A stretch of 64,000 bases of DNA from Aestuariivivens marinum (GCF_022662175.1 NZ_JAKMCR010000004.1:168299-232298); one strand, 5' to 3'. Positions 43,142 to 52,770 are shown, numbered from the stretch's first letter. The notes: generated from the sequence alone by a model not told the origin. A program made the numbers and translations.

Positions 43142-44230
43142 TTAACGGTTTGTTTTATTTACGATTCTCCTAAAAATACTGTACAAAAAGGCATTGGTTT
43201 TTGCATAATGAAATGCAATAAAACAGACTATTAGCATAAAACCAATAGCGCCAATAATGGCTTCGGTAGGGTTTAAGGATTTATAAAAATAGCGTTTTAA
43301 GCCATAACCTGTATAGCTACCATAAATGATGATGAAGTGTACCACATAAATAGATAAGGTTTTTTGACCAATTTTAGTAACTAAGGATTGTTTTAAAAAA
43401 CGTTCGAATGTATAAAAAACTGAAAAAAGTATTAAAACGTTACCAAATCTGGTAAAAAGATAATTGTAGTTGGCTGATGCGTTTAACAATTCAAAACCGG
43501 TCATGTGGTATAATTTTATTAAAAACCAGGACGAACAATTAATGAGTAACCCTCCAATAACAAAAAAAGCAATAATGGTAAACAATTTAAATTTTGGTTT
43601 TTGCAAATGCCTAAAAAATACCGTGGCAAGCCATGCACCATAGGCCATATAGCCAAACCAGGGTAATATAGTAAATACCGAACCGTGTGATTTGCTCATA
43701 TAGTTTCCTATGAACAATGGAACCGAGGGTAACGATAGGGTTCTATATAGTGGTTCGGTCAAGAAGCAGGCAGTCCCCAATAGGGCTAGTACCAAAGACA
43801 AAACATAAGATTGTCTTTTTAGTATAACATAGAGTCCTACCAAAATAATTAATGATAAACCAATACATTGCAGTACATCTACAGCTAAAAAATTAAAGTT
43901 AAAATGTCCGGTTAACCAACCAATTAGATTGATACGTAGGCTGTAACCAATGCCTAAAAGTAGTAGCCCCCTTAACAGCCCTTTTTTAATTCTAGGTTTA
44001 TCATCCCCTTTTACATAAGCCCTCAATAATAAATACATAAATACCATTCCTGAAATGGTAAAGAATGTAGGGGCCGTTATGCCGCGAAAATAAACCCAAA
44101 TGGCATAAATAGTATTCGATGGGTCTCTGTAAATAGGATCTATTAAGGTGTCAATAAAATGCCCTTGGAGCATCATTAAAATGGCAAATGCCCTAACAGT
44201 ATCAATAAAATACAGTCTAATGGTTTGCAA
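43142..44230 (-). CDS. Multi-pass membrane protein, DUF1624/heparan-acetyltransferase-like
   Basis: This 362-residue protein has about ten membrane helices. The N-terminus RLYFIDTVRAFAILMMLQGHFIDTL matches the DUF1624/HGSNAT-like acyltransferase group, with a conserved His in the first helix. Such proteins move acyl groups across membranes, but the substrate is unknown. No ATG lies between the upstream in-frame stop and this N-terminus, so a TTG start at 44230 is required. It forms an operon with the TfoX-domain gene and diverges from the AGCS symporter. Confidence 0.82.
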   Translation of the reverse strand: MQTIRLYFIDTVRAFAILMMLQGHFIDTLIDPIYRDPSNTIYAIWVYFRGITAPTFFTISGMVFMYLLLRAYVKGDDKPRIKKGLLRGLLLLGIGYSLRINLIGWLTGHFNFNFLAVDVLQCIGLSLIILVGLYVILKRQSYVLSLVLALLGTACFLTEPLYRTLSLPSVPLFIGNYMSKSHGSVFTILPWFGYMAYGAWLATVFFRHLQKPKFKLFTIIAFFVIGGLLINCSSWFLIKLYHMTGFELLNASANYNYLFTRFGNVLILFSVFYTFERFLKQSLVTKIGQKTLSIYVVHFIIIYGSYTGYGLKRYFYKSLNPTEAIIGAIGFMLIVCFIAFHYAKTNAFLYSIFRRIVNKTNR

Positions 44231-44285
44231 AATAATTGGTTTGGTTAGGGTAAATATACTCAGCTAAAATGATATATTTATAAAA

Positions 44286-44293
44286 TATTTTTG
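44286..44293 (+). promoter_or_regulatory. Putative -7 box for AGCS symporter
   Basis: TATTTTTG fits TAnnTTTG and ends 16 bases before the ATG at 44310. There is no TTG at the expected -33 distance. Confidence 0.3.
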
Positions 44294-44309
44294 AATCAAT
44301 AGGACTTTT

Positions 44310-45668
44310 ATGGAGCAATTCCTAAATGATTTTTCATCGTTTGTGTGGGGTTTTCCTTTGTTGGTGCTATTAATAGGAGGTGGACTATATCTATTGATTT
44401 TATCTCGTTTTTTGCCATTTCGATATTTAGGGCATGCCATTCAGGTACTGCGTGGTAAATATGACAATCCCAACAATTCAGGGCAAATTAGCCATTTTCA
44501 GGCTTTAACTACGGCATTATCAGCTACGGTAGGAATGGGTAATATAGCTGGGGTAGCTGTAGCTATTTCTATAGGAGGCCCAGGTGCTATATTTTGGATG
44601 TGGATAAGTGCTATTATAGGAATGTCCACCAAATTTTTTACTGCATCATTGGCTATTATGTATCGTGGTAAAGATAGTGCAGGTGAGTTGCAAGGTGGCC
44701 CCATGTATTTTATAGTTGAAGGTTTGGGAACAATTTGGAAACCGTTGGCGGTTATGTTCAGCTTTAGTGGTTTGGTTGGTGCTTTGCCCGTTTTTAACGT
44801 GAACCAATTGACCCAGGCTGTTAACGATATACTATTGATTCCCAATGGTGTCAAAGTAGGGCTATTTTCTAATACAGTAATTGGACTAGTTTTAGTTGTG
44901 ATTACTTCAATAGTTATTCTTGGAGGTTTAAAACGAATTAGTCAAACGGCTGCTAAATTGGTTCCTGCTATGGTGCTGCTCTACTTTATTTCGGTACTGA
45001 TTATTTTGGTTATCAATTCTGAAGTTGTACCAAAATATTTCCTAATGATTTTTACTGATGCGTTTTCTGCAAAGCACTTTACAGGTGATTCCTTCTTAGG
45101 AGGAGCTTTTGGCGGTTTGATTTTATTGGGCATTCGTCGAGGTGCCTTTTCGAATGAAGCAGGTATAGGTACAGCGCCTATGGCCCATGGTGCGACCAAG
45201 ACCAATGAACCTATAAGGGAAGGACTAGTTGCTATGCTTGGTCCTGCAATAGATACGCTTGTGGTTTGTACACTTACGGCCTTGGCTATTTTAGTTACTG
45301 GAGTATGGCAAACTACCGACACCAATGGGGTAAGTTTAACCGCATCGGCTTTTGCTAAAGCCATGCCAACTATAGGACACTATGTGCTGATGTTGTGTAT
45401 ATCGGTTTTTAGCATTTCATCCTTGTTTTCCTATTCTTACTATGGTACCAAGTGTATGGCGTTTCTTTTTGGTAACCATAATAAGCACTTTTACAAATAT
45501 TTATATATTGTAAGCATTATTTTAGGAGCTACCACAACATTAAGTATGATGATAAACTTAATTGATGGTTTTTTTGCCCTCATGGCCATACCAACCATGA
45601 CAGCAACTTTAATCATGGCACCAAGGGTGGTGAAAGAAATTAGAGTGTATTTTCAAAAAGTTAAATAA
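44310..45668 (+). CDS. AGCS-family sodium:alanine/glycine symporter
   Basis: This 452-residue inner-membrane protein has the AGCS motifs TALSATVGMGNIAGVAVAI, GGPGAIFWMWISAIIGMSTKF and GIRRGAFSNEAGIGTAPMAHG. The family imports alanine or glycine with Na+. About 11 membrane segments are visible and the length is normal. It is followed 63 bp later by the DUF4212/SSS symporter pair, so Na+-coupled uptake genes are grouped here. Confidence 0.95.
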   Translation: MEQFLNDFSSFVWGFPLLVLLIGGGLYLLILSRFLPFRYLGHAIQVLRGKYDNPNNSGQISHFQALTTALSATVGMGNIAGVAVAISIGGPGAIFWMWISAIIGMSTKFFTASLAIMYRGKDSAGELQGGPMYFIVEGLGTIWKPLAVMFSFSGLVGALPVFNVNQLTQAVNDILLIPNGVKVGLFSNTVIGLVLVVITSIVILGGLKRISQTAAKLVPAMVLLYFISVLIILVINSEVVPKYFLMIFTDAFSAKHFTGDSFLGGAFGGLILLGIRRGAFSNEAGIGTAPMAHGATKTNEPIREGLVAMLGPAIDTLVVCTLTALAILVTGVWQTTDTNGVSLTASAFAKAMPTIGHYVLMLCISVFSISSLFSYSYYGTKCMAFLFGNHNKHFYKYLYIVSIILGATTTLSMMINLIDGFFALMAIPTMTATLIMAPRVVKEIRVYFQKVK

Positions 45669-45731
45669 TTTTCAATTAATCAAATGTGTTGTAAATACTA
45701 ACCAAAAATAATTAACCAAACCAATTAAAGT

Positions 45732-45986
45732 ATGACTAAAAATAATGCAAAAGCCTATTGGAAAGAAAACATCAGGTATGTTTTAATTCTTTTGACCATT
45801 TGGTTTTTGGTATCCTATGGAGCAGGGATACTGTTTAAGGACGAATTAAATAAAATTAAAATAGCAGGATTCAAACTAGGCTTTTGGTTTGCCCAACAAG
45901 GGTCCATGTATGTATTCGTCGTCCTCATATTTGTATATGTGCGTTTAATGAATAAACTCGATAAAAAATATGGCTATGATAAGTAG
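45732..45986 (+). CDS. DUF4212 small subunit of a sodium/solute symporter
   Basis: This 84-residue protein has two membrane helices (YVLILLTIWFLVSYGAGILF and SMYVFVVLIFVYVRLMNKLD) and matches DUF4212, which is always encoded next to a VC_2705-type symporter. It overlaps the start of the next gene by 17 bp, pointing to coupled translation and a two-part transporter. Confidence 0.93.
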   Translation: MTKNNAKAYWKENIRYVLILLTIWFLVSYGAGILFKDELNKIKIAGFKLGFWFAQQGSMYVFVVLIFVYVRLMNKLDKKYGYDK

Positions 45987-47706
45987 TATGATGGTGCTGG
46001 AAGGCATTGGTGTCCAAAAATGGACCTATATTTTGGTGGGATTAACCTTTGCATTGTACATTGGCATTGCTATTTGGTCTAGAGCCAATTCCACCAAGGA
46101 TTTCTACGTAGCAGGTGGAGGTGTTTCCCCGTGGGCCAATGGAATGGCCACAGCAGCCGATTGGATGAGTGCAGCTTCTTTTATTTCTATGGCAGGGATT
46201 ATATCCTTTGCTGGGTACGATGGTGCCGTTTACCTCATGGGTTGGACAGGAGGTTATGTTTTGTTGGCATTATTGCTGGCGCCTTATTTAAGAAAGTTTG
46301 GAAAATTTACTGTACCCGATTTTATAGGTGATCGTTATTATTCCAAAACAGCACGGTTAGTCGCTGTATTTTGTGCTTTGTTGGTATCGTTTACCTATGT
46401 TGCTGGGCAAATGCGTGGTGTGGGTATTGTATTTTCAAGATTTTTGGAAGTCAATATTGACACAGGAGTAATTATTGGAATGTTTATCGTGTTGTTTTAT
46501 GCCGTTTTGGGGGGCATGAAAGGCATTACCTATACCCAAGTAGCACAATACTGTGTGCTGATTTTTGCCTTTATGGTACCTGCTATTTTTATTTCCATAC
46601 AAATGACTGGTAATCCCATTCCGCAATTAGGATTTGGCAGTGAATTGGCCGATGGTTCCGGTACTTATCTTTTGGATAAGCTGGATGGATTGAGTACACA
46701 ATTAGGTTTTGAAGAATATACCGAAGGCTCCAAATCCATGATCGATGTATTTGCTATCACCTTAGCGTTAATGGTAGGTACAGCTGGCTTGCCCCATGTG
46801 ATTGTTCGTTTTTTTACGGTGAAAAGAGTAAGGGATGCCCGTAAATCGGCAGGAATAGCTCTATTGCTAATTGTAATTTTATATACTACGGCACCTGCAG
46901 TAGCTGTTTTTGCCCGAACCAATATGATTGAAACAGTATCCAATAAACCTTATGAAGGTGTTCCTGATTGGTTTAAAAAATGGGAAACAACAGGATTAAT
47001 TGGCTTTACCGATAAAAATAACGATGGTCGTATTCAATATGTAGCTGATGTTAGCAAAAATGAACTAATTGTAGATCGTGATATTATGGTGTTAGCGAAT
47101 CCCGAAATTGCTAAACTACCCAATTGGGTGATTGCCTTGGTTGCAGCTGGAGGATTGGCAGCAGCATTATCAACAGCAGCAGGATTGCTATTGGTGATAT
47201 CAGCATCAGTATCACATGATTTAATTAAAAAAATCATTAACCCAAAAATTTCAGAAAAAGGGGAATTGGTAACTGCTCGCATATCGGCAGTAGGTGCTGT
47301 TTGTGTGGCTGGATATTTTGGAATCAATCCACCAGGTTTTGTGGCAGCTGTTGTGGCTTTAGCCTTTGGACTGGCTGCGGCATCGTTTTTTCCAGCTATT
47401 ATATTAGGTATTTTTTACAAACGTATGAACAAGGAAGGTGCAATAGCAGGTATGATTGTTGGTATTGTGTCGATGCTATTATATATGATAAAATATAAAT
47501 TAGGATGGTTTGATGAAACCTTGCCCGATAAAAGTGAATGGTGGTTTGGTATTTCTCCCGAAGGATTTGGATCGGTCGCTATGATGTTGAATTTTATTGT
47601 ATCTATTTCTATTATGAAGTTTACACCAAAACCACCCAAGCGCGTACAAAACATTGTAGAAAAAATTAGAATTCCTAGCGGAGTTGGGAAAGCCAAAAGA
47701 CATTAA
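45970..47706 (+). CDS. Sodium:solute symporter, VC_2705/ActP-like subfamily
   Basis: This 578-residue inner-membrane protein has SSS-family motifs: STKDFYVAGGGVSPWANGMATAADWMSAASFI at the N-terminus, a GTAGLPHVIVRFFTVKRVRDAR loop and GLAAALSTAAGLLLVISASVSHDL. This subgroup pairs with DUF4212 and includes acetate/monocarboxylate carriers; the substrate here is not proven. A periplasmic-looking insert with an acidic DKNNDGRIQY loop lies around residues 345-355. ATGs at 45970, 45976, 45988 and 45991 are all possible. The first overlaps the DUF4212 gene. Confidence 0.92.
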   Translation: MAMISSMMVLEGIGVQKWTYILVGLTFALYIGIAIWSRANSTKDFYVAGGGVSPWANGMATAADWMSAASFISMAGIISFAGYDGAVYLMGWTGGYVLLALLLAPYLRKFGKFTVPDFIGDRYYSKTARLVAVFCALLVSFTYVAGQMRGVGIVFSRFLEVNIDTGVIIGMFIVLFYAVLGGMKGITYTQVAQYCVLIFAFMVPAIFISIQMTGNPIPQLGFGSELADGSGTYLLDKLDGLSTQLGFEEYTEGSKSMIDVFAITLALMVGTAGLPHVIVRFFTVKRVRDARKSAGIALLLIVILYTTAPAVAVFARTNMIETVSNKPYEGVPDWFKKWETTGLIGFTDKNNDGRIQYVADVSKNELIVDRDIMVLANPEIAKLPNWVIALVAAGGLAAALSTAAGLLLVISASVSHDLIKKIINPKISEKGELVTARISAVGAVCVAGYFGINPPGFVAAVVALAFGLAAASFFPAIILGIFYKRMNKEGAIAGMIVGIVSMLLYMIKYKLGWFDETLPDKSEWWFGISPEGFGSVAMMLNFIVSISIMKFTPKPPKRVQNIVEKIRIPSGVGKAKRH

Positions 47707-47712
47707 AAAAAG

Positions 47713-47740
47713 ACCCGACAGGTTTGTAAACCTGTCGGGT
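47713..47740. terminator. Perfect 13-bp palindrome, likely bidirectional terminator/REP-like
   Basis: Arms ACCCGACAGGTTT and its exact complement enclose a GT loop. On the minus strand the stem is followed by a T7 run, which suits termination of the outer-membrane protein gene. On the plus strand the downstream tract is A-rich. It lies between two convergent genes. Confidence 0.75.
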
Positions 47741-47761
47741 ATAAAATAAAATCTTAAAGGG

Positions 47762-48349
47762 TTATAAGATAAAAGACAAACTTAAAATAAGTTGGTCTGG
47801 ACGTGTGTCTAACCTATCTGGATTTGATGATATATTATTTAAGAAAAATTTAGCTTCATTGTCGCTAAACCCTCTTTCATAGCGTAAATCTAGCCCCATG
47901 CGTTTAAAATTAAGACCAATCCCAAAGTTTAAGCCTAAGGTAAAATCGTTTTCAATATCGTTAATAGAAATGCCGTCGTATTCGGTATCCAAAATATATT
48001 GAAAAGCAGGCCCACCAAAAACACTAACAGCTCCTAAAACTTTAACGCCTACTAAAAGAGGTGCGTCTATTTTTTCCATTTTAAAGGTGTCGTTGTCGTA
48101 ATCACTTTTGGTGCTAGTATAAACCAATTCAGGCTTAAAGTAAACTTTGCTTCCAATTTTTCCAAAGATACCTAAGTGATAACCTATGTTTCTATCTGGG
48201 TTTTTAGCATTTTCACTTATAGACTCAAAATACTTGCCATTGGCATTATAATTCAAACCACCTTTAAAGCCAAAGCCTGATGACGTTTGAGCGTTAATAC
48301 CTGTTACGAAAAGCATTGTTAGTAGTGGTGTTAAAATTAATCTGTTCAT
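47762..48349 (-). CDS. Outer-membrane beta-barrel protein (PorT-like)
   Basis: This 195-residue secreted protein has a signal peptide (MNRLILTPLLTMLFVTGINAQ). Alternating amphipathic strands (SGFGFKGGLNYNANG, IGSKVYFKPELVYTSTKS, DAPLLVGVKVLGAVSVFGGPAF, TLGLNFGIGLNFKRMGLDLRYERGF) match the outer-membrane beta-barrel family common in Bacteroidetes. It ends in a hydrophobic LILSLSFIL strand. The specific role is unknown. It lies downstream of the transketolase genes but is separated from them by a terminator. Confidence 0.85.
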   Translation of the reverse strand: MNRLILTPLLTMLFVTGINAQTSSGFGFKGGLNYNANGKYFESISENAKNPDRNIGYHLGIFGKIGSKVYFKPELVYTSTKSDYDNDTFKMEKIDAPLLVGVKVLGAVSVFGGPAFQYILDTEYDGISINDIENDFTLGLNFGIGLNFKRMGLDLRYERGFSDNEAKFFLNNISSNPDRLDTRPDQLILSLSFIL

Positions 48350-48386
48350 AATATAAGTTTTTAGATTTAGGTTTGTATATAATCAA

Positions 48387-48426
48387 AAACGCTGCCAAAG
48401 ACATTTTATTTTCTTTGGCAGCGTTT
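48387..48426 (-). terminator. Terminator of the transketolase operon
   Basis: Fourteen-bp perfect arms (AAACGCTGCCAAAG / CTTTGGCAGCGTTT) with a 12-base loop are followed on the minus strand by a short T-run. It lies 31 bp past the stop of the C-subunit gene. Confidence 0.75.
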
Positions 48427-48456
48427 AAAAGTGTTGTTAAACTAAATGTATTACTA

Positions 48457-49410
48457 TTATTTTCTTTTTAGAACAGCCTCTACTTTAGTGATAATGGCTT
48501 CACTATCCAAGCCATACTTTTTCATGAGTTGTGCTGGTGTACCAGATTCACCAAAAGTATCATTAGTTGCAACAAACTCTTGCGGTGTAGGATTATTTAA
48601 TGCTAAGGTCCTGGCAACACTTTCTCCTAAACCACCTAAATAGTTGTGTTCTTCACAAGTCACTATACATCCTGTTTTGGCAACAGAAGTTAAAATGGCT
48701 TTTTCGTCTAAAGGTTTTATAGTGTGGATGTTAATCACTTCAGCAGAAATACCTTTTTCATGTAATGCTTTTGAAGCTTCCAATGCTTCCCAAACCAAGT
48801 GTCCGGTCGCTACAATGGTAACGTCGGTTCCTTCTGTTAGTTGAATAGCTTTACCAATTTCAAATTTTTGATCGGCAGGCGTGAAAATAGGAACAGAAGG
48901 TCTTCCAAAACGTAAATAGACAGGGCCATTGTAATCAGCAATAGCAATAGTGGCAGCTTTAGTTTGGTTATAGTCACAGGGGTTGATAACTACCATACCT
49001 GGGAGCATTTTCATCAAGCCTATGTCTTCAAGAATTTGGTGAGTAGCACCATCCTCACCAAGCGTAATGCCTGCATGTGAAGCACATATTTTTACATTTT
49101 TTCCAGAATAAGCTATTGATTGGCGAATTTGATCGTAAACACGACCTGTTGAAAAGTTTGCAAAGGTTCCAGTAAAAGGAATTTTTCCACCAACGGTCAA
49201 TCCAGCAGCAATACCCATCATATTAGCTTCAGCGATACCTACTTGAAAAAAGCGCTCTGGATTTTCTTTTATAAATTGGTCCATTTTTAACGAACCAATT
49301 AAATCGGCACAAAGTGCAACTACATTTGGGTTGGTCCTTCCTAATTCAGCCAAACCAGCACCAAACCCGCTTCTTGTGTCTTTTTTTTCTGTATATGTAT
49401 AAGTTTTCAT
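48457..49410 (-). CDS. Transketolase C-terminal subunit
   Basis: This 317-residue protein contains the pyrimidine-binding and C-terminal domains of transketolase. Visible signatures are [31 protein letters not shown], the catalytic-Glu stretch [25 protein letters not shown]-type [18 protein letters not shown] and [15 protein letters not shown]. It works only with the N-terminal subunit encoded 21 bp upstream. Together they catalyse two-carbon transfers in the pentose phosphate pathway. It has its own start, and the split is at the normal domain border. Confidence 0.93.
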   Translation of the reverse strand: MKTYTYTEKKDTRSGFGAGLAELGRTNPNVVALCADLIGSLKMDQFIKENPERFFQVGIAEANMMGIAAGLTVGGKIPFTGTFANFSTGRVYDQIRQSIAYSGKNVKICASHAGITLGEDGATHQILEDIGLMKMLPGMVVINPCDYNQTKAATIAIADYNGPVYLRFGRPSVPIFTPADQKFEIGKAIQLTEGTDVTIVATGHLVWEALEASKALHEKGISAEVINIHTIKPLDEKAILTSVAKTGCIVTCEEHNYLGGLGESVARTLALNNPTPQEFVATNDTFGESGTPAQLMKKYGLDSEAIITKVEAVLKRK

Positions 49411-49431
49411 GTATTTGTTGTTTTTGGTGGA

Positions 49432-50277
49432 TTAGTAGTCGCCTAAAGTTTCAGGATTTTGTGCCAATGCGCTTTCTAATTGCTCATCATTAGGGGCTTT
49501 ACCATGCCATGCATGAGTATGCATCATAAAATCAACACCGTTACCCATTTCGGTATGCAATAACACACAAACAGGCTTTCCTTTTCCAGTTTCAGCTTTG
49601 GCATTTGCCATGCCTTTTAAAATGGCTTCAATGTTATTACCTTCTTTAATTTCTAAAACGGTCCATCCAAAAGCTTCAAATTTGGCTTTAACATTTCCCA
49701 TATTAAGTACCTCATCGGTATCACCATCAATTTGTTTTCCGTTTAGGTCCACAGTAGCGATCAGGTTGTCCACTTTTTTGGCAGAAGCATACATAATGGC
49801 TTCCCAATTTTGTCCTTCCTGTAACTCACCGTCCCCATGAAGCGAATATATTAAGTGGTTGTCATTGTTTAGCTTTTTAGCTTGTGCTGCTCCAATAGCT
49901 ACACTCATGCCTTGTCCCAAAGATCCTGATGCAATACGCACGCCAGGTAAACCTTCATGGGTTGTTGGATGTCCTTGTAAACGCGAATCTATTAATCGGA
50001 ACGTATTCAATTCTTCAACAGGAAAATATCCTGCTCTTGCCAAAACACTATAATAAACAGGTGAAATATGACCATTTGATAAAAAGAAAAGATCTTCTTC
50101 AATACCATCCATATCAAAGCTTTCTTTTCTATCCATAATGTTGTTGTACAAGCAAACAAAAAATTCAGCACAACCCAATGACCCTCCTGGGTGTCCTGAA
50201 TTTACTTTGTGAACCATACGTAAAATATCTCTACGTACTTGTGTCGTTAAATCGTTTAAATACTGCGTGTTTGGCAT
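49432..50277 (-). CDS. Transketolase N-terminal (ThDP-binding) subunit
   Basis: This 281-residue protein is the pyrophosphate-binding domain: RRDILRMVHKVNSGHPGGSLGCAEF at the start, LFFLSNGHISPVYYSVLARAG, GSLGQGMSVAIGAA and the ThDP/Mg motif GDGELQEGQNWEAIMYA through LNGKQID. It pairs with the C-subunit encoded 21 bp downstream. A TACTTTTG box (-7 type) lies 28 bp before its ATG. Confidence 0.93.
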   Translation of the reverse strand: MPNTQYLNDLTTQVRRDILRMVHKVNSGHPGGSLGCAEFFVCLYNNIMDRKESFDMDGIEEDLFFLSNGHISPVYYSVLARAGYFPVEELNTFRLIDSRLQGHPTTHEGLPGVRIASGSLGQGMSVAIGAAQAKKLNNDNHLIYSLHGDGELQEGQNWEAIMYASAKKVDNLIATVDLNGKQIDGDTDEVLNMGNVKAKFEAFGWTVLEIKEGNNIEAILKGMANAKAETGKGKPVCVLLHTEMGNGVDFMMHTHAWHGKAPNDEQLESALAQNPETLGDY

Positions 50278-50304
50278 TTTTTAATTCTTAAAAATTTTAA
50301 GCCA

Positions 50305-50312
50305 CAAAAGTA
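50305..50312 (-). promoter_or_regulatory. Putative -7 box for transketolase operon
   Basis: The minus-strand reading TACTTTTG fits TAnnTTTG and would give a leader of about 20 bases before the ATG at 50277. There is no TTG at the -33 spacing. Confidence 0.4.
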
Positions 50313-50563
50313 AGGGTTTATTAAGATTTAAAAAAAGGGATTTCATCCATTTATTAACGATTTATTGTGATTTGCTAACAATTTTGATTTTATTAAGAAA
50401 TAGGTCACATATAGTTGCCTATATTTGTTCCCTGTTGATTTTCTTAGAAAGGAACATCCAAAGCAAATCTTTATCCCTTTTTTGATAATGTTTATATGGA
50501 TGTTACATGATTGAACTGAGCATATTAGAAGTGTTCCGTATGAATGAGCAATAAATGCAACAC

Positions 50564-51694
50564 ATGAAATTTGAATTAAAAGGAAAAGACTCCCAAAGTA
50601 AAGCAAGGGCAGGAAGTATAACCACAGACCATGGTGTAATTGAAACACCAATTTTTATGCCCGTGGGTACAGTTGCTTCAGTAAAAGGAGTTCACCAAAG
50701 AGAGCTTAAAAATGACATTAATCCAGATATTATATTAGGAAATACTTATCATTTATACCTAAGGCCCCAAACCGATATTTTAGAAAAAGCAGGTGGATTG
50801 CATAAGTTTATGAATTGGGATAGGAACATTTTAACCGATTCTGGCGGCTACCAAGTGTATTCCTTGTCTGCAAACCGAAAGATTAAAGAGGAAGGCGTTA
50901 AGTTCAAGTCACATATCGATGGAAGTTATCATGTGTTTACACCTGAAAATGTAATGGAGATTCAACGTAGTATAGGAGCAGATATTATTATGGCCTTTGA
51001 TGAGTGTACACCATACCCATGTGATTACAGCTATGCAAAACGTTCTATGCACATGACACATCGTTGGCTGGACAGGTGTATTGCCCATTTAGATAAAACA
51101 CCGTTAAAATATGATTATGATCAAGCTTTTTTTCCAATAGTGCAGGGCAGTACCTATAAGGATTTACGTCAGCAATCGGCAGAGTATATTGCCAATTCAG
51201 GAGCTGTTGGAAATGCCATAGGAGGGTTGTCGGTAGGAGAACCGGCGGAAGAGATGTATGCAATGACCGATGTGGTTTGTCATATTTTACCAGAAGACAA
51301 ACCACGTTATTTAATGGGCGTAGGAACACCTATTAATATTTTAGAGAATATTGCATTAGGTATTGATATGTTCGATTGTGTGATGCCAACCCGCAATGCC
51401 AGAAACGGCATGTTATTTACAGCTAATGGTACAATCAACATCAAAAATAAAAAATGGGAAACCGATTTTTCACCTATTGATGAAATGGGCATAACATTTG
51501 TAGATACTGAGTACTGTAAAGCCTATTTAAAACATTTGTTTTCGGTTAATGAACTTTTGGGCAAACAAATTGCAACCATACATAATTTAGGTTTTTATTT
51601 ATGGTTGGTTAGGGAAGCTAGAAAACATATATTAGCTGGAGATTTTAGAACTTGGAAAGACAAAATGGTAAAACAAATGGATAAGCGTTTGTAA
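50564..51694 (+). CDS. tgt: tRNA-guanine transglycosylase
   Basis: This 376-residue enzyme (start MKFELKG; an ATG lies 9 bases upstream) exchanges guanine-34 in GUN-anticodon tRNAs for a queuine precursor. It has ETPIFMPVGTVASVKG, DSGGYQVYSLS, GGLSVGEP and the nucleophile D271 in FDCVMPTRNARNG. The zinc site is altered. Aligned without gaps to the E. coli enzyme, the three zinc cysteines become G309, T311 and D314, while the fourth ligand, His, is kept as H340. Its TAA overlaps the next ATG (TAATG), so it is coupled to the permease gene. A TATATTTG box lies at 50420-50427, far upstream. Confidence 0.95.
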   Translation: MKFELKGKDSQSKARAGSITTDHGVIETPIFMPVGTVASVKGVHQRELKNDINPDIILGNTYHLYLRPQTDILEKAGGLHKFMNWDRNILTDSGGYQVYSLSANRKIKEEGVKFKSHIDGSYHVFTPENVMEIQRSIGADIIMAFDECTPYPCDYSYAKRSMHMTHRWLDRCIAHLDKTPLKYDYDQAFFPIVQGSTYKDLRQQSAEYIANSGAVGNAIGGLSVGEPAEEMYAMTDVVCHILPEDKPRYLMGVGTPINILENIALGIDMFDCVMPTRNARNGMLFTANGTINIKNKKWETDFSPIDEMGITFVDTEYCKAYLKHLFSVNELLGKQIATIHNLGFYLWLVREARKHILAGDFRTWKDKMVKQMDKRL

Positions 51695-52770
51695 TGAAAA
51701 TACTGGATTGGTACATATTAAAGCGCTATATCTTTACATTTTTAATGATGTTATTACTGTTTATTCCCATTGGAATAACGGTACACCTTGCTGAAAAGAT
51801 TGGTAAAATTTTAGAAAATGAGGTGCCTTTTGCTGAGGTGATGCTCTATTTTTTAGACTTTACCATTTATTTTGCCCATTTGTTGTTTCCACTTTTTTTG
51901 TTTTTATCGGTTATTTGGTTTACTTCTAAACTAGCCAATAATACTGAAGTTATTGCCTTTTTAAGCTCTGGAGTGTCTTTCACACGATTTTTAAGGCCTT
52001 ATTTAATAGGCGCTTTTGTTGTTGCCATTTTATCTATTGTTTTAGGATTGTATTTGGCGCCAAGTGCAAGTGAAGGATTTAACGATTTTAGTTATAAATA
52101 TTTAAAAAAGGGGAGAACAGCAGTTGAAAACACAAATGTTTACAGACAATTAAACGATAACGATATTATTTACGTAAGTAGTTTTGATGTTAAAAATAAA
52201 ATAGGAAGAAATTTTGTATTCGAGCATTTTGAAGACAATAAGTTAGTGTATAAAATAGATGCCAATAATATTAAATACATTGAAGAGGATTCCATTTATA
52301 GACTTACAAATTATGTAAAACGAAAAGTTGGTGAAGTAAATGATATAATTGAAGAAAGTAAAAGTAAAGATACCATTTTTTCATTTGATGTAGACGATTT
52401 AACACCTGTTATATATATAGCTGAGACATTGGGGTATAAAGAACTTAATGAATTTATTGAGAAAGAAGAATTAAGAGGCTCTTCGAATATTGGTAGATAT
52501 AAGTTAGTGAAGTATAGGAAGTGGAGTTTACCGGTTTCAGTATTTATATTGACTATTATTGCTGTAGCCGTATCATCTATAAAACGACGTGGGGGCATGG
52601 GCGTAAATTTAGCCGTAGGGATTTGTATAGCCATGGTATTTGTGTTCTTCGATAAAATATTTGGGGTTATGGCAGAACAATCTGATTTTCCACCGGTAAT
52701 TGCAGTTTGGTTTCCTAATTTTATTTTTGGTATTTTAGCTTTATACCTACTAAGGAATGCCAAACGATAG
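51694..52770 (+). CDS. LptF/LptG-family permease
   Basis: This 358-residue inner-membrane protein has an N-terminal pair of helices (LDWYILKRYIFTFLMMLLLFIPIGITVHLAEKI), a periplasmic beta-jellyroll-like middle (about 135-260) and three C-terminal helices with KWSLPVSVFILTIIAVAVSSIKRRGG. The family forms the LPS-export ABC transporter with LptB. Whether it is LptF or LptG is not decided. It overlaps tgt by one base at its start and the EamA gene by 14 bp at its end, a typical Bacteroidetes arrangement. Confidence 0.92.
   Translation: MKILDWYILKRYIFTFLMMLLLFIPIGITVHLAEKIGKILENEVPFAEVMLYFLDFTIYFAHLLFPLFLFLSVIWFTSKLANNTEVIAFLSSGVSFTRFLRPYLIGAFVVAILSIVLGLYLAPSASEGFNDFSYKYLKKGRTAVENTNVYRQLNDNDIIYVSSFDVKNKIGRNFVFEHFEDNKLVYKIDANNIKYIEEDSIYRLTNYVKRKVGEVNDIIEESKSKDTIFSFDVDDLTPVIYIAETLGYKELNEFIEKEELRGSSNIGRYKLVKYRKWSLPVSVFILTIIAVAVSSIKRRGGMGVNLAVGICIAMVFVFFDKIFGVMAEQSDFPPVIAVWFPNFIFGILALYLLRNAKR

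Noticed and set aside
44498..45364. Long minus-strand ORFs inside the AGCS symporter gene
   Set aside because: They are antisense shadows of a conserved gene, with low-complexity composition typical of reverse reading.
48457..50277. Frameshift or interruption of a single transketolase gene
   Set aside because: Both halves have their own starts and stops at the natural domain border. A split enzyme explains it better.
50343..50651. Minus-strand ORF of 102 codons upstream of tgt
   Set aside because: It overlaps the start of tgt on the other strand, and its composition looks like a shadow of a leader region.
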